49,778 bases of DNA from Actinobacteria bacterium HGW-Actinobacteria-6. Lineage in GTDB: Bacteria; Actinomycetota; Coriobacteriia; Anaerosomatales; Anaerosomataceae. Below, in pieces: positions 41,916 to 49,678 of this stretch. The stretch is from NCBI GenBank assembly GCA_002841295.1, contig PHEU01000026.1, forward strand, positions 1 to 49,778. The letters are read 5' to 3'. Every line of letters starts with the position of its first letter. The first letter of the stretch is position 1. Made by a program: the position numbers and the translations under genes. The notes below the pieces were generated by a model, which searched no databases, had not been told where the DNA came from, and saw nothing but the letters and a program-made list of their open reading frames with translations.

Positions 41916-42712
41916 GCACCCAGTCCTCGATTGAGATACGCCGTCGACTGAAGGCTCGGGCCACGGAGTTGGGCTTGGACTTCCAGCAGGCGGTCCTCTA
42001 CTACGCGATGGAGCGGTTCCTCTTCCGACTGTCGCAGACGCAGTGGTCGGATCGTCTCGTGGTCAAAGGCGCTGTGATGCTGCGGGTCTGGGATGCCGCA
42101 GTCGCGCGGCCGACCCGCGACATCGACTTCCTCGGACGCGTCGACAACTCCCCGGAGGCGATCCGTGGCATCGTCGCCGAGTGCCTCTCGATCCAGCTCG
42201 ACGATGGGCTCGCGTTCGAATCCGAGATCCACGCCGAGCCCATCACCGTCGAGGATCGGTATCCCGGCGTCCGCGTGAAGGTTGCAGGGGACTTGGGCGG
42301 GGCACGGTTCGTCCTGCGGCTCGACGTCGGGATCGATGACGCCGTCGTGCCGGATCCTGGTTGGGTCGACTACCCCGTTCTGCTGCAGGACGAGTCTCCG
42401 AGGATCCTCGCCTACCAACCCGCCACCGCTATCGCCGAGAAGTTCCAGGCGATGATCGAGATCGGTCTGGCCAACAGCCGGATGAAGGATTATCACGACA
42501 TCTGGATGCTCTTGCGCACCCTGGAGTTCGATGGTCAAGATCTCGCCGACGCCATGAGCGCGACGTTTCAGCGCCGCGGCACGGAGCTGCCCGCCGAGAC
42601 GCCCGCGGAGCTTACGCGCGAATACACCGGGCAGCCGGAGACCTCGCGGATGTGGGACACGTATCGGAAGGGGTTCCCGGGGCCAGTGATGGAACTGCCG
42701 GAGGATCTCTAA
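41912..42712 (+). CDS. AbiEii-type nucleotidyltransferase toxin, C-terminally shortened
   Basis: 266 residues from GTG 41912 in a GTGA overlap with abiEi. Nucleotidyltransferase core: V-V-K-G-A-V-M-L-R-V-W then R-P-T-R-D-I-D-F-L-G (the G-S/A-x-x-L ... R-x-T-x-D-x-D motif), then A-I-A-E-K-F-Q-A-M and R-M-K-D-Y-H-D-I-W-M-L-L, which carry the catalytic Lys and Asp residues. Family members transfer nucleotides to targets (for related toxins, tRNA 3' ends). A TAA at 42710-42712 stops the frame, but the same frame continues after it for 37 more codons (see pseudogene entry). Confidence 0.88.
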   Translation: MSTQSSIEIRRRLKARATELGLDFQQAVLYYAMERFLFRLSQTQWSDRLVVKGAVMLRVWDAAVARPTRDIDFLGRVDNSPEAIRGIVAECLSIQLDDGLAFESEIHAEPITVEDRYPGVRVKVAGDLGGARFVLRLDVGIDDAVVPDPGWVDYPVLLQDESPRILAYQPATAIAEKFQAMIEIGLANSRMKDYHDIWMLLRTLEFDGQDLADAMSATFQRRGTELPAETPAELTREYTGQPETSRMWDTYRKGFPGPVMELPEDL

Positions 42713-42826
42713 GAGGTCGCCGACGCTGTCGCGAGCTTCGTGATGCCCGCTTCCGTCGCGGCGGCCAGCGGCGCCGTCTTCGGCAAGACGTGGACGCCGA
42801 TTTCCGGGTGGGTGCAGGAGAGCTGA
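42713..42826 (+). pseudogene. Detached C-terminal coding remnant of abiEii
   Basis: In the same frame as abiEii, after its TAA, 37 codons read E-V-A-D-A-V-A-S-F-V-M-P-A-S and end in W-T-P-I-S-G-W. The D-A-V/L-x-x-F-x-x-P and W-P-x-x-x-W pattern is typical of AbiEii C termini, so the stop is likely a nonsense mutation (full length 304 residues). Confidence 0.7.
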
Positions 42827-42870
42827 CGGTTCGGAGGACCGAGTATGTCGCGGTCGGTTCGATACCCCTC

Positions 42871-42972
42871 GGATTTGTCGCCCGATTTGTCGCCCAAATA
42901 CCTGGTGACTGTTGGTACTCGTTGGTGCCTTTTGGGACTCGCCGCAGCTCCGCTGTACCAAACGAGTCCCAA
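42871..42972 (+). repeat. Cassette right-end sequence, copy 1
   Basis: About 100 bases that recur at 49679-49778 with four or five differences. Contains the double GATTTGTCGCCC motif and an inverted repeat TTGGGACTCG (42932-42941)/CGAGTCCCAA (42963-42972) with a 21-base loop. GATTTGTCGCCCAAAT also appears at the left end (about 41231-41246). Nineteen bases after it starts the att-like repeat copy 2. Confidence 0.8.
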
Positions 42973-42990
42973 TAGTCACAAGCACAATCA

Positions 42991-43031
42991 GGATTCGAAT
43001 TCCCTTGGGGGCACCACAAAACCGCAGGTCA
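42991..43031 (+). repeat. att-like direct repeat, copy 2
   Basis: Perfect 41-base match to 41025-41065, without the rest of the tRNA. Junction between cassettes A and B. Confidence 0.9.
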
Positions 43032-43065
43032 GCGGCGGTATGGTCGCTGATTTGTCGCCCGAGCT

Positions 43066-43087
43066 ATTTTCATTGCGTAATGAAAAT
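43066..43087 (+). promoter_or_regulatory. Perfect AT-rich dyad before the 67-residue ORF
   Basis: Arms ATTTTCATT (43066-43074) and AATGAAAAT (43079-43087), four-base spacer GCGT. Looks like a repressor or metalloregulator site; it lies just upstream of the start at 43103. Confidence 0.6.
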
Positions 43088-43102
43088 GTTCTAGGAGTGA
43101 AA

Positions 43103-43306
43103 ATGAACGCCGAAGCGTACGCCATAGAGCTGGCACGGCGCCTGACTCAGGCCGAGGCAGGTCGTTTCCGCGCGCAAGGCGAAACGGTGACCCTCGACGA
43201 TGCGGTCGACGACACAGGCCGGATCCAGGTCGTAGACGCGGCGCTTGATGGCGTGGCCTTCTCGAGCGACAACTGTGTCTGCCTGTTTCCTAACCAGCAA
43301 GAATGA
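43103..43306 (+). CDS. Unknown 67-residue protein
   Basis: ATG 43103 with AGGAG five bases upstream, after the dyad at 43066-43087. A-Y-A-I-E-L-A-R-R-L-T-Q-A-E-A-G-R-F-R-A could be an amphipathic helix; the rest is acidic (T-L-D-D-A-V-D-D), and it ends with D-N-C-V-C-L-F-P. Soluble. I recognise no family. It is the first ORF of cassette B. A longer open frame through the upstream right-end sequence exists but is not a gene. Confidence 0.5.
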   Translation: MNAEAYAIELARRLTQAEAGRFRAQGETVTLDDAVDDTGRIQVVDAALDGVAFSSDNCVCLFPNQQE

Positions 43307-43558
43307 CGTGTTCGCAGGTCACTTCAGGTGCTCTCAGGCACCACGAACATGCTCTCAGTTGTGCTCAGATTATGCGGGTTATCCCGCTCGCGGGTGCCAC
43401 ATAGGTGCCAGCAGTGCGTTCTGGAGCAAGGGCAGCGGAGACTCCTGAGGCGGTCTCTTCACACAATCCTCGCTTGTGGGGTCCCTCACATTCGCGTACG
43501 CTCCAACAGTTCAGGCAAGCGTACAGGCTCGGCGACGGTCGCCCCCTCGGGAGGCACG

Positions 43559-43873
43559 GTGTTTGCTCTTCAGCAGCTCAACATGGACAGCCTATTCAAA
43601 TACGCCCTTATCGCGCTGCTGGTAGTCACTAGCATCGTCTTGCTCTCGGTGTGTGCCGACGGGCTGGGCCTCGCTTGTGCTCACGTGTGTTGCACCGGGG
43701 CAAATCGCTCTCGTCCCATCCAGCGGCACGCTCGCAAGCTGAGGATCGTGCTTCGCTCGGCCTTCGCTTGGGCGCTCCTTCTCTTCGCAGGACAACCCAG
43801 AGGTTGTGCTTTGCAGCGCACATCCGTGTTCTTGGTACCAACACTCCTGAAGGTCTCCGCTCTCAGAATCTAG
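43559..43873 (+). CDS. Small two-helix Cys-containing membrane protein, unknown
   Basis: 104 residues from GTG 43559 with GGGAGG four bases upstream. Helix 1 near residues 14-31 (L-I-A-L-L-V-V-T-S-I-V-L-L), a loop with C-A-D-G-L-G-L-A-C-A-H-V-C-C-T-G (four to five Cys and one His), a basic stretch R-S-R-P-I-Q-R-H-A-R-K-L-R, then a second short helix. Might bind metal at the loop. It precedes the cupredoxin gene, as the Cys-rich gene at 6253 precedes the chromosomal copper genes. 252 bases before it (43307-43558) contain only small hairpins (for example GCGGG/CCCGC at 43374-43387) and no gene I can support. Confidence 0.5.
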   Translation: MFALQQLNMDSLFKYALIALLVVTSIVLLSVCADGLGLACAHVCCTGANRSRPIQRHARKLRIVLRSAFAWALLLFAGQPRGCALQRTSVFLVPTLLKVSALRI

Positions 43874-43926
43874 ACTCCGACGACCCGCAATTCGTCGTCG
43901 TTGAGTCCTGAGGACAGGAGAACCCC

Positions 43927-45423
43927 ATGCACCGCAAGCTCCGTTTGATGCTTCCTATCGCCGTGTGTCTACTCACGGTCCTTATCGCGGCCCCCGCAAC
44001 GGCCGCACCCACCGCCTGGCAGAAGATCGACATCACACTGCATGCAGAGCAGTCCGGCGGCATGATGCTCATATCCGGTGACCTCCCGGCGAGTGTGGCC
44101 CTTCCAGCCGAAGCCGAACTCGCGGTTCCGGCTGGCTCCGCGATTCAGTGGATCGGTCAGATTCTCGGGGGCGATCCGTCGGCGGATCCCACGCTTAAGT
44201 ACACCAAGTCGACAGTAGACGAACTCGACGTCTATCGCTTCACACTTACCGAGTCCCGCACCGCTCAAGTCGAGGTGCCCACGACAGAGAGTCTCGGATT
44301 CGACGGCGCGAACTACACTGCTTCGCTGAAGTGGTCGCCAAGCCAGGCCATCCCGGAAGTTCGCATGATTGTGCGGCTGCCCCAGGGAGCACAAGTCGTC
44401 CAGCAGATTCCCGGTGCGACACTCTCGCCGGGAGAGGAGGGCTACAGCTACTACACCAAGACGATCAGCAACGTGAAGCCTGGAGACGCACTCGACCTCA
44501 CGTTCAACTACTCTGCCCCCGCTGCTACAGGCACCGGTGGCACGCAGACGACGGCCAAGTCCTCCTCCGGCACGATCATTCTCATAGTTATGCTCATCGG
44601 CATCGCGACGATTGCGACTATCTTCGCCATCGCGTTGCGCCGGCAGCTGCCCGGGAATGCCTCGACCGTTGAAGTTGCCCCGGCCGCAACACGGGCGCGA
44701 GCAAAGTCCACACACGCGAAGGCTGGGGTCCATGCCAAGGCGCCCCCGGTACAAACTCCGGTGAAGTCCGGCAGTGGTAAGCGCAACGCCCTGACCGTAG
44801 GGGTCATCGGCGTACTCATCGGGGCAGCTATCATCGTCGGAACCCAGACGAGCAAGCCGACGATTGCTGGGGACACCGTGACGCAGACATTCTCCCAGGG
44901 TAAGCCATGCTCGAACGTGAGCATCCCTGTGAATCTGGTGGGTGCCGATCCGCTTGCCGCCGCAGAGACGCTCTTCGATGCGCTCAGAACGCTCGACGGC
45001 ATGAACACCGCGACGCTGAATATCAAGACCTCAACCCTCCAGGTAGGGTACTGCGAATCCTCTTCGAATGATGACCTCGTGCGACAGGGACTGCTCCCGA
45101 CGGGCCTCGTAGCCGATGGGGCGCCCGCCCCTTCGGCACAAAGTGCCGCCCCGAGCGGGACCTCAGGCGCTCAGGCGCTCACCGTCGACACGTCGTCCGG
45201 ATCCTTCTCACCGACGCAGTTGACTGCCAAGTCCGGTGCGCCGATTGAGATCACTTTCGGCCAGGGTACGGGTTGCATCGCGGAGGTGGTGTTCCCCGAT
45301 CTCCAGATCAACCAGAGCCTTGAGAACGGGCCCGTGACGATCAAGCTGCCGGCACTCGCACCGGGCAACTACGCCTTCGCATGCGGCATGGACATGCAGC
45401 ACGGAACCCTGGTGGTCCAGTAG
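43927..45423 (+). CDS. Exported multi-domain protein: N-terminal domain, two helices, HMA-like domain, cupredoxin
   Basis: 498 residues; AGGAG six bases before the ATG. Signal peptide about 1-27, then an exported beta-rich domain (to about 200), a helix (I-I-L-I-V-M-L-I-G-I-A-T-I), a Lys/Ala-rich linker, a second helix (near 295), then a ferredoxin-fold segment (G-K-P-C-S-N-V-S-I-P-V ... T-L-Q-V-G-Y-C-E-S) that looks like an HMA domain without its CxxC. The C-terminal cupredoxin (about 420-498) has I-T-F-G-Q-G-T-G-C-I-A-E-V and F-A-C-G-M-D-M-Q-H-G, very like the protein at 7999. Presumably a copper (or silver) handling protein; the fusion is unusual. Confidence 0.75.
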   Translation: MHRKLRLMLPIAVCLLTVLIAAPATAAPTAWQKIDITLHAEQSGGMMLISGDLPASVALPAEAELAVPAGSAIQWIGQILGGDPSADPTLKYTKSTVDELDVYRFTLTESRTAQVEVPTTESLGFDGANYTASLKWSPSQAIPEVRMIVRLPQGAQVVQQIPGATLSPGEEGYSYYTKTISNVKPGDALDLTFNYSAPAATGTGGTQTTAKSSSGTIILIVMLIGIATIATIFAIALRRQLPGNASTVEVAPAATRARAKSTHAKAGVHAKAPPVQTPVKSGSGKRNALTVGVIGVLIGAAIIVGTQTSKPTIAGDTVTQTFSQGKPCSNVSIPVNLVGADPLAAAETLFDALRTLDGMNTATLNIKTSTLQVGYCESSSNDDLVRQGLLPTGLVADGAPAPSAQSAAPSGTSGAQALTVDTSSGSFSPTQLTAKSGAPIEITFGQGTGCIAEVVFPDLQINQSLENGPVTIKLPALAPGNYAFACGMDMQHGTLVVQ

Positions 45424-46508
45424 TGCCGGGGCCGGACTTTCGCATCAGTCGGAGAAACTTCCGTGTGCTCAACTCCCTAGCAGTGACCCTCATCGCCGTT
45501 GTGGTGCTGTCCCTACCCGCAGTGCTCTCGTCGCCATCTGTAGCGGGCGCAGCTCCTAGAGACGAGCTGCTGACCCGTGCGAGAGAGATCAAGACCCAGG
45601 TCGACGCCCTCGACAAACAGACCGAGCTCCTGTCGGAGGACTACAACGCTGCAAGGGAGCACCACCGGGAGGTGGCCGAGCAGGAAAAGGCAGCGACCGA
45701 ACGACTGGAGCTGACAACGAAGCACACCGCGACAATGCAGGCGCGGCTCAGCTCTCGTGCGGCGAACATGTACCGTACTGACCCTCTGGGCTTCCTGGAC
45801 GTTCTGCTTGGAGCCTCCGACTTCGAAGCGTTTGCCCAGACATGGGACTTCCTGAAACAGCTGAATGAGGATGACGCGCGGATGCTCGCGGACCTGAAGG
45901 AGGCCAAGTCCGAACAGGCCAAGGCACAAACGGAACTGGAGCGACGCACCGAGGAGGCTGCCGCGGTCTCACGCGAACTCGCGTCTCGCAAGGTGTCAAT
46001 TGAGGGCAAGTTAGCTGAGCGCAAGCGCATGCTTTCTGGACTCGAAGCGGAGGTCGCCGCACTTGACAGGGCCGAAGAAGAGAGACTCGCCGCAGAGGCA
46101 GCCCGAGCAGCTCGGGCGGCACCTCGGGCCGAACCGGGCGGCGGCACATTCCCGCCGCCAACGCAGGCCGCACGTTCAGAGGTCGTTTCAATCGCCAAGC
46201 AATATCTCGGAGCACGGTACGTGTGGGGTGCGGAAGGCCCGAACACATTCGACTGCAGCGGGTTCACGATGTTCGTGTACCGACAGGTCGGCGTCAAGCT
46301 GCCCCGCGTGAGCCGCGACCAGATCCGCGCCGGCGAACGCGTGAACAGGAGCGACCTTCAGCCTGGCGATCTCGTCTTCTTCGGCAACCCTATCCATCAC
46401 GTTGGCATCTACGTAGGTGGCGGCATGATGATCCATTCGCCTCGGACTGGAGATGTAGTGAAGATCTCACCTCTGCACAGCGACTATGTCGGCGCCTGCC
46501 GACCGTAG
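45423..46508 (+). CDS. NlpC/P60 peptidoglycan hydrolase with coiled-coil N terminus
   Basis: 361 residues from GTG 45423, overlapping the previous stop by one base. N-terminal hydrophobic signal (about 15-40), then a long coiled coil (about 45-220; R-E-I-K-T-Q-V-D-A-L-D-K-Q-T-E-L-L, M-Y-R-T-D-P-L-G-F-L-D-V-L-L-G-A) as in RipA-like hydrolases, and a catalytic NlpC/P60 domain: Y-V-W-G-A-E-G-P-N-T-F-D-C-S-G-F (Cys 278), L-P-R-V-S-R-D-Q, I-H-H-V-G-I-Y-V-G-G (His 326) and M-I-H-S. Cleaves D-glutamyl-meso-diaminopimelate-type bonds. It is a wall enzyme unexpectedly placed with metal genes. Confidence 0.92.
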   Translation: MPGPDFRISRRNFRVLNSLAVTLIAVVVLSLPAVLSSPSVAGAAPRDELLTRAREIKTQVDALDKQTELLSEDYNAAREHHREVAEQEKAATERLELTTKHTATMQARLSSRAANMYRTDPLGFLDVLLGASDFEAFAQTWDFLKQLNEDDARMLADLKEAKSEQAKAQTELERRTEEAAAVSRELASRKVSIEGKLAERKRMLSGLEAEVAALDRAEEERLAAEAARAARAAPRAEPGGGTFPPPTQAARSEVVSIAKQYLGARYVWGAEGPNTFDCSGFTMFVYRQVGVKLPRVSRDQIRAGERVNRSDLQPGDLVFFGNPIHHVGIYVGGGMMIHSPRTGDVVKISPLHSDYVGACRP

Positions 46509-46526
46509 GCCAGCAACCATTCCGGG

Positions 46527-47156
46527 TCAGTACACGCCGGGAAAGTACCGTTTGGTCCGGGCGAAGTACATCTCGTAGGCTTTGCCATGCTGCCGGAGCA
46601 TATGCTCTTCCTCACTCCGCACCTGCACTTCGAGCATGACCACGAAGAGCGTCCCAAACATCAGTACCGCCCATGTCGGCCATATCAGCCAGAACCCGAG
46701 CGCGAGAGCGAACAACCCCAAGTAGGTTGGGTTGCGGATGAGTTCAAACGGACCTGATGTGACGAAATCCGTCGGGTTGGTCTCGTCGATCCCGACCCGC
46801 CATGAAGACGCCATGGTTCGCTGGGCCAACCAACAGAGCGTGAGACCTGCCGCGCCGAGGAGAAACCCGATCTCATCGACTCCAGGACGATTCAGCAGAG
46901 GCAGTTGCCGAAGCCCCCACGCAGCCGTGGGTGCCAGTCCGTGTGCAATAAGGAGCAGGACCACGTAGCACTGTAGGGCGCGTGACAGACCGGACACGTA
47001 GCCCTGGAGCCCGCCGGAAGGACGCCGCGCGAAGACATCGGGATCGATCCCAGTCGTGCGCCGTTGGCACCGTCGCTTCAGAGACCATAGGGCAGCATAG
47101 CCGCCATAGAGAAGTCCGACGTACAGGACAGCCGGCATGTCGAGGCGAACGCTCAT
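46527..47156 (-). CDS. Isoprenylcysteine carboxyl methyltransferase-like membrane protein
   Basis: 209 residues with about four helices. G-P-F-E-L-I-R-N-P-T-Y-L-G-L-F (the S/G-P-Y/F-x-x-x-R-H/N-P-x-Y-L-G motif), R-S-E-E-E-H-M-L-R-Q-H-G-K-A-Y-E-M-Y and the F/Y-P-G end are the SAM-binding signature of the ICMT/PEMT-like family. Bacterial members methylate small or lipid substrates that are mostly unknown. Four-base overlap (ATGA) with the regulator gene, so co-expressed with it. Confidence 0.82.
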   Translation of the reverse strand: MSVRLDMPAVLYVGLLYGGYAALWSLKRRCQRRTTGIDPDVFARRPSGGLQGYVSGLSRALQCYVVLLLIAHGLAPTAAWGLRQLPLLNRPGVDEIGFLLGAAGLTLCWLAQRTMASSWRVGIDETNPTDFVTSGPFELIRNPTYLGLFALALGFWLIWPTWAVLMFGTLFVVMLEVQVRSEEEHMLRQHGKAYEMYFARTKRYFPGVY

Positions 47157-47512
47157 TGCGGACGACCCGTGTAACGGAGAACCGCCCCGATGAGCGTCGC
47201 GATCGCATCGTCCGTGAGTCGGTAGTAGACGAGCTTGCCTTCACGTCGATACTTCACCGCCCCTACGCGGAACAGGTTGCGCAAGTGGTATGAAACGCTG
47301 GAGCTGCTTGCCTGTAGGAGCGCGCCGACGTCGCATACACATAGTTCCGATCGACTCAGCGCGACCAGAATCTTGAAGCGTGTGTCATCCGCGAAGATCG
47401 ACATGGTCTCACCAACGCCGTCGAGGCCATCCAGCAGCGGTGCTAGGCGGTGTACAACATCAGCGTGCACACACTCGACATCGCAGCTAGGGACGCTTCG
47501 CTTTGAGCCCAT
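47153..47512 (-). CDS. CadC/SmtB-type metal-sensing repressor
   Basis: 119 residues from ATG 47512, GGAGGG five bases upstream. Winged helix with S-E-L-C-V-C-D-V-G-A-L-L-Q-A-S-S-S-S-V-S-Y-H-L-R-N-L, wing Y-R-R-E-G-K-L-V-Y-Y-R-L. The N-terminal S-C-D-V-E-C-V-H and the L-C-V-C-D motif form the Cys4-like soft-metal site of CadC, which senses Cd(II), Pb(II) or Zn(II). It is divergent from the CDF transporter at 47654 and should control both that and the methyltransferase. Confidence 0.88.
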   Translation of the reverse strand: MGSKRSVPSCDVECVHADVVHRLAPLLDGLDGVGETMSIFADDTRFKILVALSRSELCVCDVGALLQASSSSVSYHLRNLFRVGAVKYRREGKLVYYRLTDDAIATLIGAVLRYTGRPQ

Positions 47513-47546
47513 AGCAACCCTCCACATCAATTCTGGCGTTGTATTA

Positions 47547-47590
47547 GGAATATCATTCCCACATCCGCTTGAATGTTTGTTTGTATCAAG
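47547..47590. promoter_or_regulatory. Divergent operator region between cadC-like and CDF genes
   Basis: Two inverted repeats: GGAAT (47547-47551)-ATC-ATTCC (47555-47559), and CTTGA (47568-47572) N13 TCAAG (47586-47590). Either may be the CadC-like site. An AT-rich stretch here can hold both promoters. Confidence 0.5.
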
Positions 47591-47653
47591 TTAGTCTTCG
47601 ACATAGGGTGTCGTCAACCTCATCGCATGCCGTGCACTCGAAAGTTGGAGAAG

Positions 47654-48553
47654 ATGGCCCAGTCGCACCACATACCGGACGGGCAACTCGGCCCGAAGCT
47701 CCTCGCCAGCATCGCGATCAACGTCGTGATCCTCACGGCGCAACTCATCGGCGGCATGCTCGCCGGGAGTATCGCCCTGATCGCCGATGCTCTGCACAAC
47801 CTGACGGATGTTGCTGCTTTGTGTATGAGCTACGGTGCGTTACGTGTATCCAGGCGACCGGCGAGCCCCCGGTACACCTTCGCGTTTCAGCGTGCCGAAG
47901 TACTCGCAGCGGTACTGAATGCTACAAGTCTCATCGCGGTTTCTGCGTTCGTATCGGTGGAGGCCCTCAGGCGACTATCGAGTCCGGAGCCGGTTGCGGG
48001 GGGACTGGTGATGGCATTCGCGGCGTTCGGCATGGTCGCCAATGCCGCAGCCGCATGGCTGCTCAGGGGACACGGGTCGAACTTGAACATCAGAAGCGCG
48101 GTGCTTCATCTGGTGTCAGACTCGGTCGCGTCATTCGGGGTGCTCATTGCTGGAGCTCTGATCCACTGGTTCGGGTGGTTCGTGGTTGACCCGATAGTGT
48201 CTCTGCTCCTCGCTGCGTGGATGATAAAGGAGTCTGTCGGACTACTGCGCACAGCGGCGAACATCCTTATGCAGGGCGTGCCTGACGGAGTCGAGCTGGC
48301 GCTGGTGGAGTCTGCGATCAGAGAGCACCCACTCGTCGAGGACGTTCATGACTTGCACGTCTGGGCGATGACGTCTAGCAACATCGTGCTGTCCGCACAC
48401 GTGGTCCTCCCATGCGAACTGGGTGAGCCGGAGCGGCTGGAGACGGTGAAACAACTCAAGTCGATGCTGCACGATAGGTTCGAAGTGGAGCACGCGACGA
48501 TGGAAACCGAGACGACCGGGGTCTGCACCGGCATGAGTTGCGACAAGGAATGA
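47654..48553 (+). CDS. CDF-family metal cation efflux transporter (CzcD-like)
   Basis: 299 residues from ATG 47654 (GGAG upstream). Six helices: in helix 2 D-A-L-H-N-L-T-D, in helix 5 H-L-V-S-D-S-V-A-S, the two H-x-x-x-D pairs that bind Zn2+ in the membrane. The C-terminal cytoplasmic domain holds V-E-D-V-H-D-L-H-V-W-A-M-T-S and H-A-T-M-E-T-E, typical of CzcD/ZitB, and a Cys end (C-T-G-M-S-C-D). Exports Zn, Cd or Co in exchange for protons. Divergent from the regulator. Confidence 0.93.
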   Translation: MAQSHHIPDGQLGPKLLASIAINVVILTAQLIGGMLAGSIALIADALHNLTDVAALCMSYGALRVSRRPASPRYTFAFQRAEVLAAVLNATSLIAVSAFVSVEALRRLSSPEPVAGGLVMAFAAFGMVANAAAAWLLRGHGSNLNIRSAVLHLVSDSVASFGVLIAGALIHWFGWFVVDPIVSLLLAAWMIKESVGLLRTAANILMQGVPDGVELALVESAIREHPLVEDVHDLHVWAMTSSNIVLSAHVVLPCELGEPERLETVKQLKSMLHDRFEVEHATMETETTGVCTGMSCDKE

Positions 48554-48559
48554 GAGCCC

Positions 48560-49168
48560 ATGTGCGACGCAGATAATGAGTTCCAGGAAGCGGCCGAACT
48601 TGAGCGAAGAACCCTCATGGTTCTGCTGGCTCTAAACGCCCTCATGTTCATCGTGGAAGCACTGACGGGATGGCTCGCAGACGCCGCTGGCCTGCTGGCG
48701 GACTCGCTTGACATGCTTGCCGATGCATCCGTGTATGCAGTCGCTCTCTATGCGGTCGGGCGATCCTCGCGCATCCAGTCAAACGCGGCAACTGCCAGCG
48801 GAATCGTTCAGATCGCTCTTGGCCTCGGCGTGCTGCTCGACGTGGCACGTCGGCTCGTGGGGGGCAGTGAGCCTCAGAGCGTCTTGATGATGATAGTGGG
48901 CGCACTGGCGCTCGCGGCGAACGTCACCTGCCTCACCCTGATAGCAAAGCACCGCCACGGCGGAGTGCACATGAGAGCCTCATGGATCTTCTCGGCGAAC
49001 GACGTGATAGCCAACATCGGGGTCATCGTCTCCGGGGCATTGGTCCTCGTGCTCGGCACGCGCATCCCCGACCTTGTCATTGGCGGTGTAATTGCCATCA
49101 TCGTCGTTCGCGGCGGCATCAGCATCCTTCGCGAGGTTCGTTCAGAACGCGCCGGTGGCGCCTGTTGA
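48560..49168 (+). CDS. Short CDF-like membrane cation transporter without cytoplasmic domain
   Basis: 202 residues, six helices, starting 7 bases after the previous stop. The CDF helix-2 motif appears as A-D-S-L-D-M-L-A-D (Asp where CzcD has His) and helix 5 as S-A-N-D-V-I-A-N (Asn-Asp in place of His-x-x-x-Asp). The C-terminal cytoplasmic domain of ordinary CDF proteins is missing. Such short members occur as cation transporters; metal preference is probably changed. Together with the gene before it, the pair could form a two-part exporter, which is inference. Confidence 0.8.
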   Translation: MCDADNEFQEAAELERRTLMVLLALNALMFIVEALTGWLADAAGLLADSLDMLADASVYAVALYAVGRSSRIQSNAATASGIVQIALGLGVLLDVARRLVGGSEPQSVLMMIVGALALAANVTCLTLIAKHRHGGVHMRASWIFSANDVIANIGVIVSGALVLVLGTRIPDLVIGGVIAIIVVRGGISILREVRSERAGGAC

Positions 49169-49678
49169 GCGTCCCTCATGACGATGGGCCCATCGAGTGC
49201 AGCAGCACTCAAGGGTTCGGGAACGGCTAGGTCGAGACTGAGCTGGGCTGTCCAGTCCTGGCCAGGATGTACTGTGGTTCACGGAGGGATTGACGCGAGA
49301 TCCTCGATTTGGAGTGTCCCCTTGTCGCGCTGCGTGGTCCCATATCGGATGTGCCTCAGGTTGTGCTGCAGGTAGTTGGACAGTACTGACGTTGTGCAAA
49401 CGAGACGGCGCACTCCCTTCAGCAGGTCTGCTAGTGCCTGTTCCTGGTGCTGTAAGCTGGAAGTGCCGGCTCGTTGGTTCCTGGCTCATGGTTACATGCT
49501 CACAGCTCGATCGCCTTGTGTTCCTCATCGACGAGACCCCCGCTGGGGGCATCTCGGTGAAGAGGCTCGATCTCTACGCGATGTGAGTTCGGTCTAACCC
49601 GCGCTTCCACACCGACGCGCGCATGGTGTCTGAAACGCCCCGGGTTTGACGGAGGCTGCTCGGCCGGGATCGCGCCCC
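49169..49678. other. 510 bases without a supported gene
   Basis: Open frames on both strands here are Cys/Arg/Pro-rich, lack good ribosome sites and match no family I know. One short stretch near 49500-49584 (R-L-V-F-L-I-D-E-T-P-A-G-G-I-S-V-K-R-L) looks protein-like but has no start. Possibly a decayed gene between cargo and cassette end. Confidence 0.5.

Larger units (their letters stand above)
41025..42990 (+). mobile_element. Cassette A at tRNA-Glu (abiE cargo, no integrase)
   Basis: A 1.97-kb segment between two perfect 41-bp copies of the tRNA-Glu 3' end. Left end: repeat ACAAAACCGCAG(G/T)TCAAAGGCC twice (41050-41071, 41138-41159). Cargo: AbiEi/AbiEii pair. Right end: about 100 bases also found at the window edge. 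The minus-strand reading of both ends gives L-G-D-K-S-G-D-like tails, which may be remnants of an integrase end; no integrase gene remains. Confidence 0.78.

Noticed and set aside
42845-43306. 153-residue open frame across the cassette right end and att copy 2
   Set aside because: It reads through the repeated end and the tRNA-derived att sequence; only the part from ATG 43103 has a ribosome site.
49142-49586. Open frames on both strands at the right edge
   Set aside because: Unnatural composition, no ribosome site, no recognised family.
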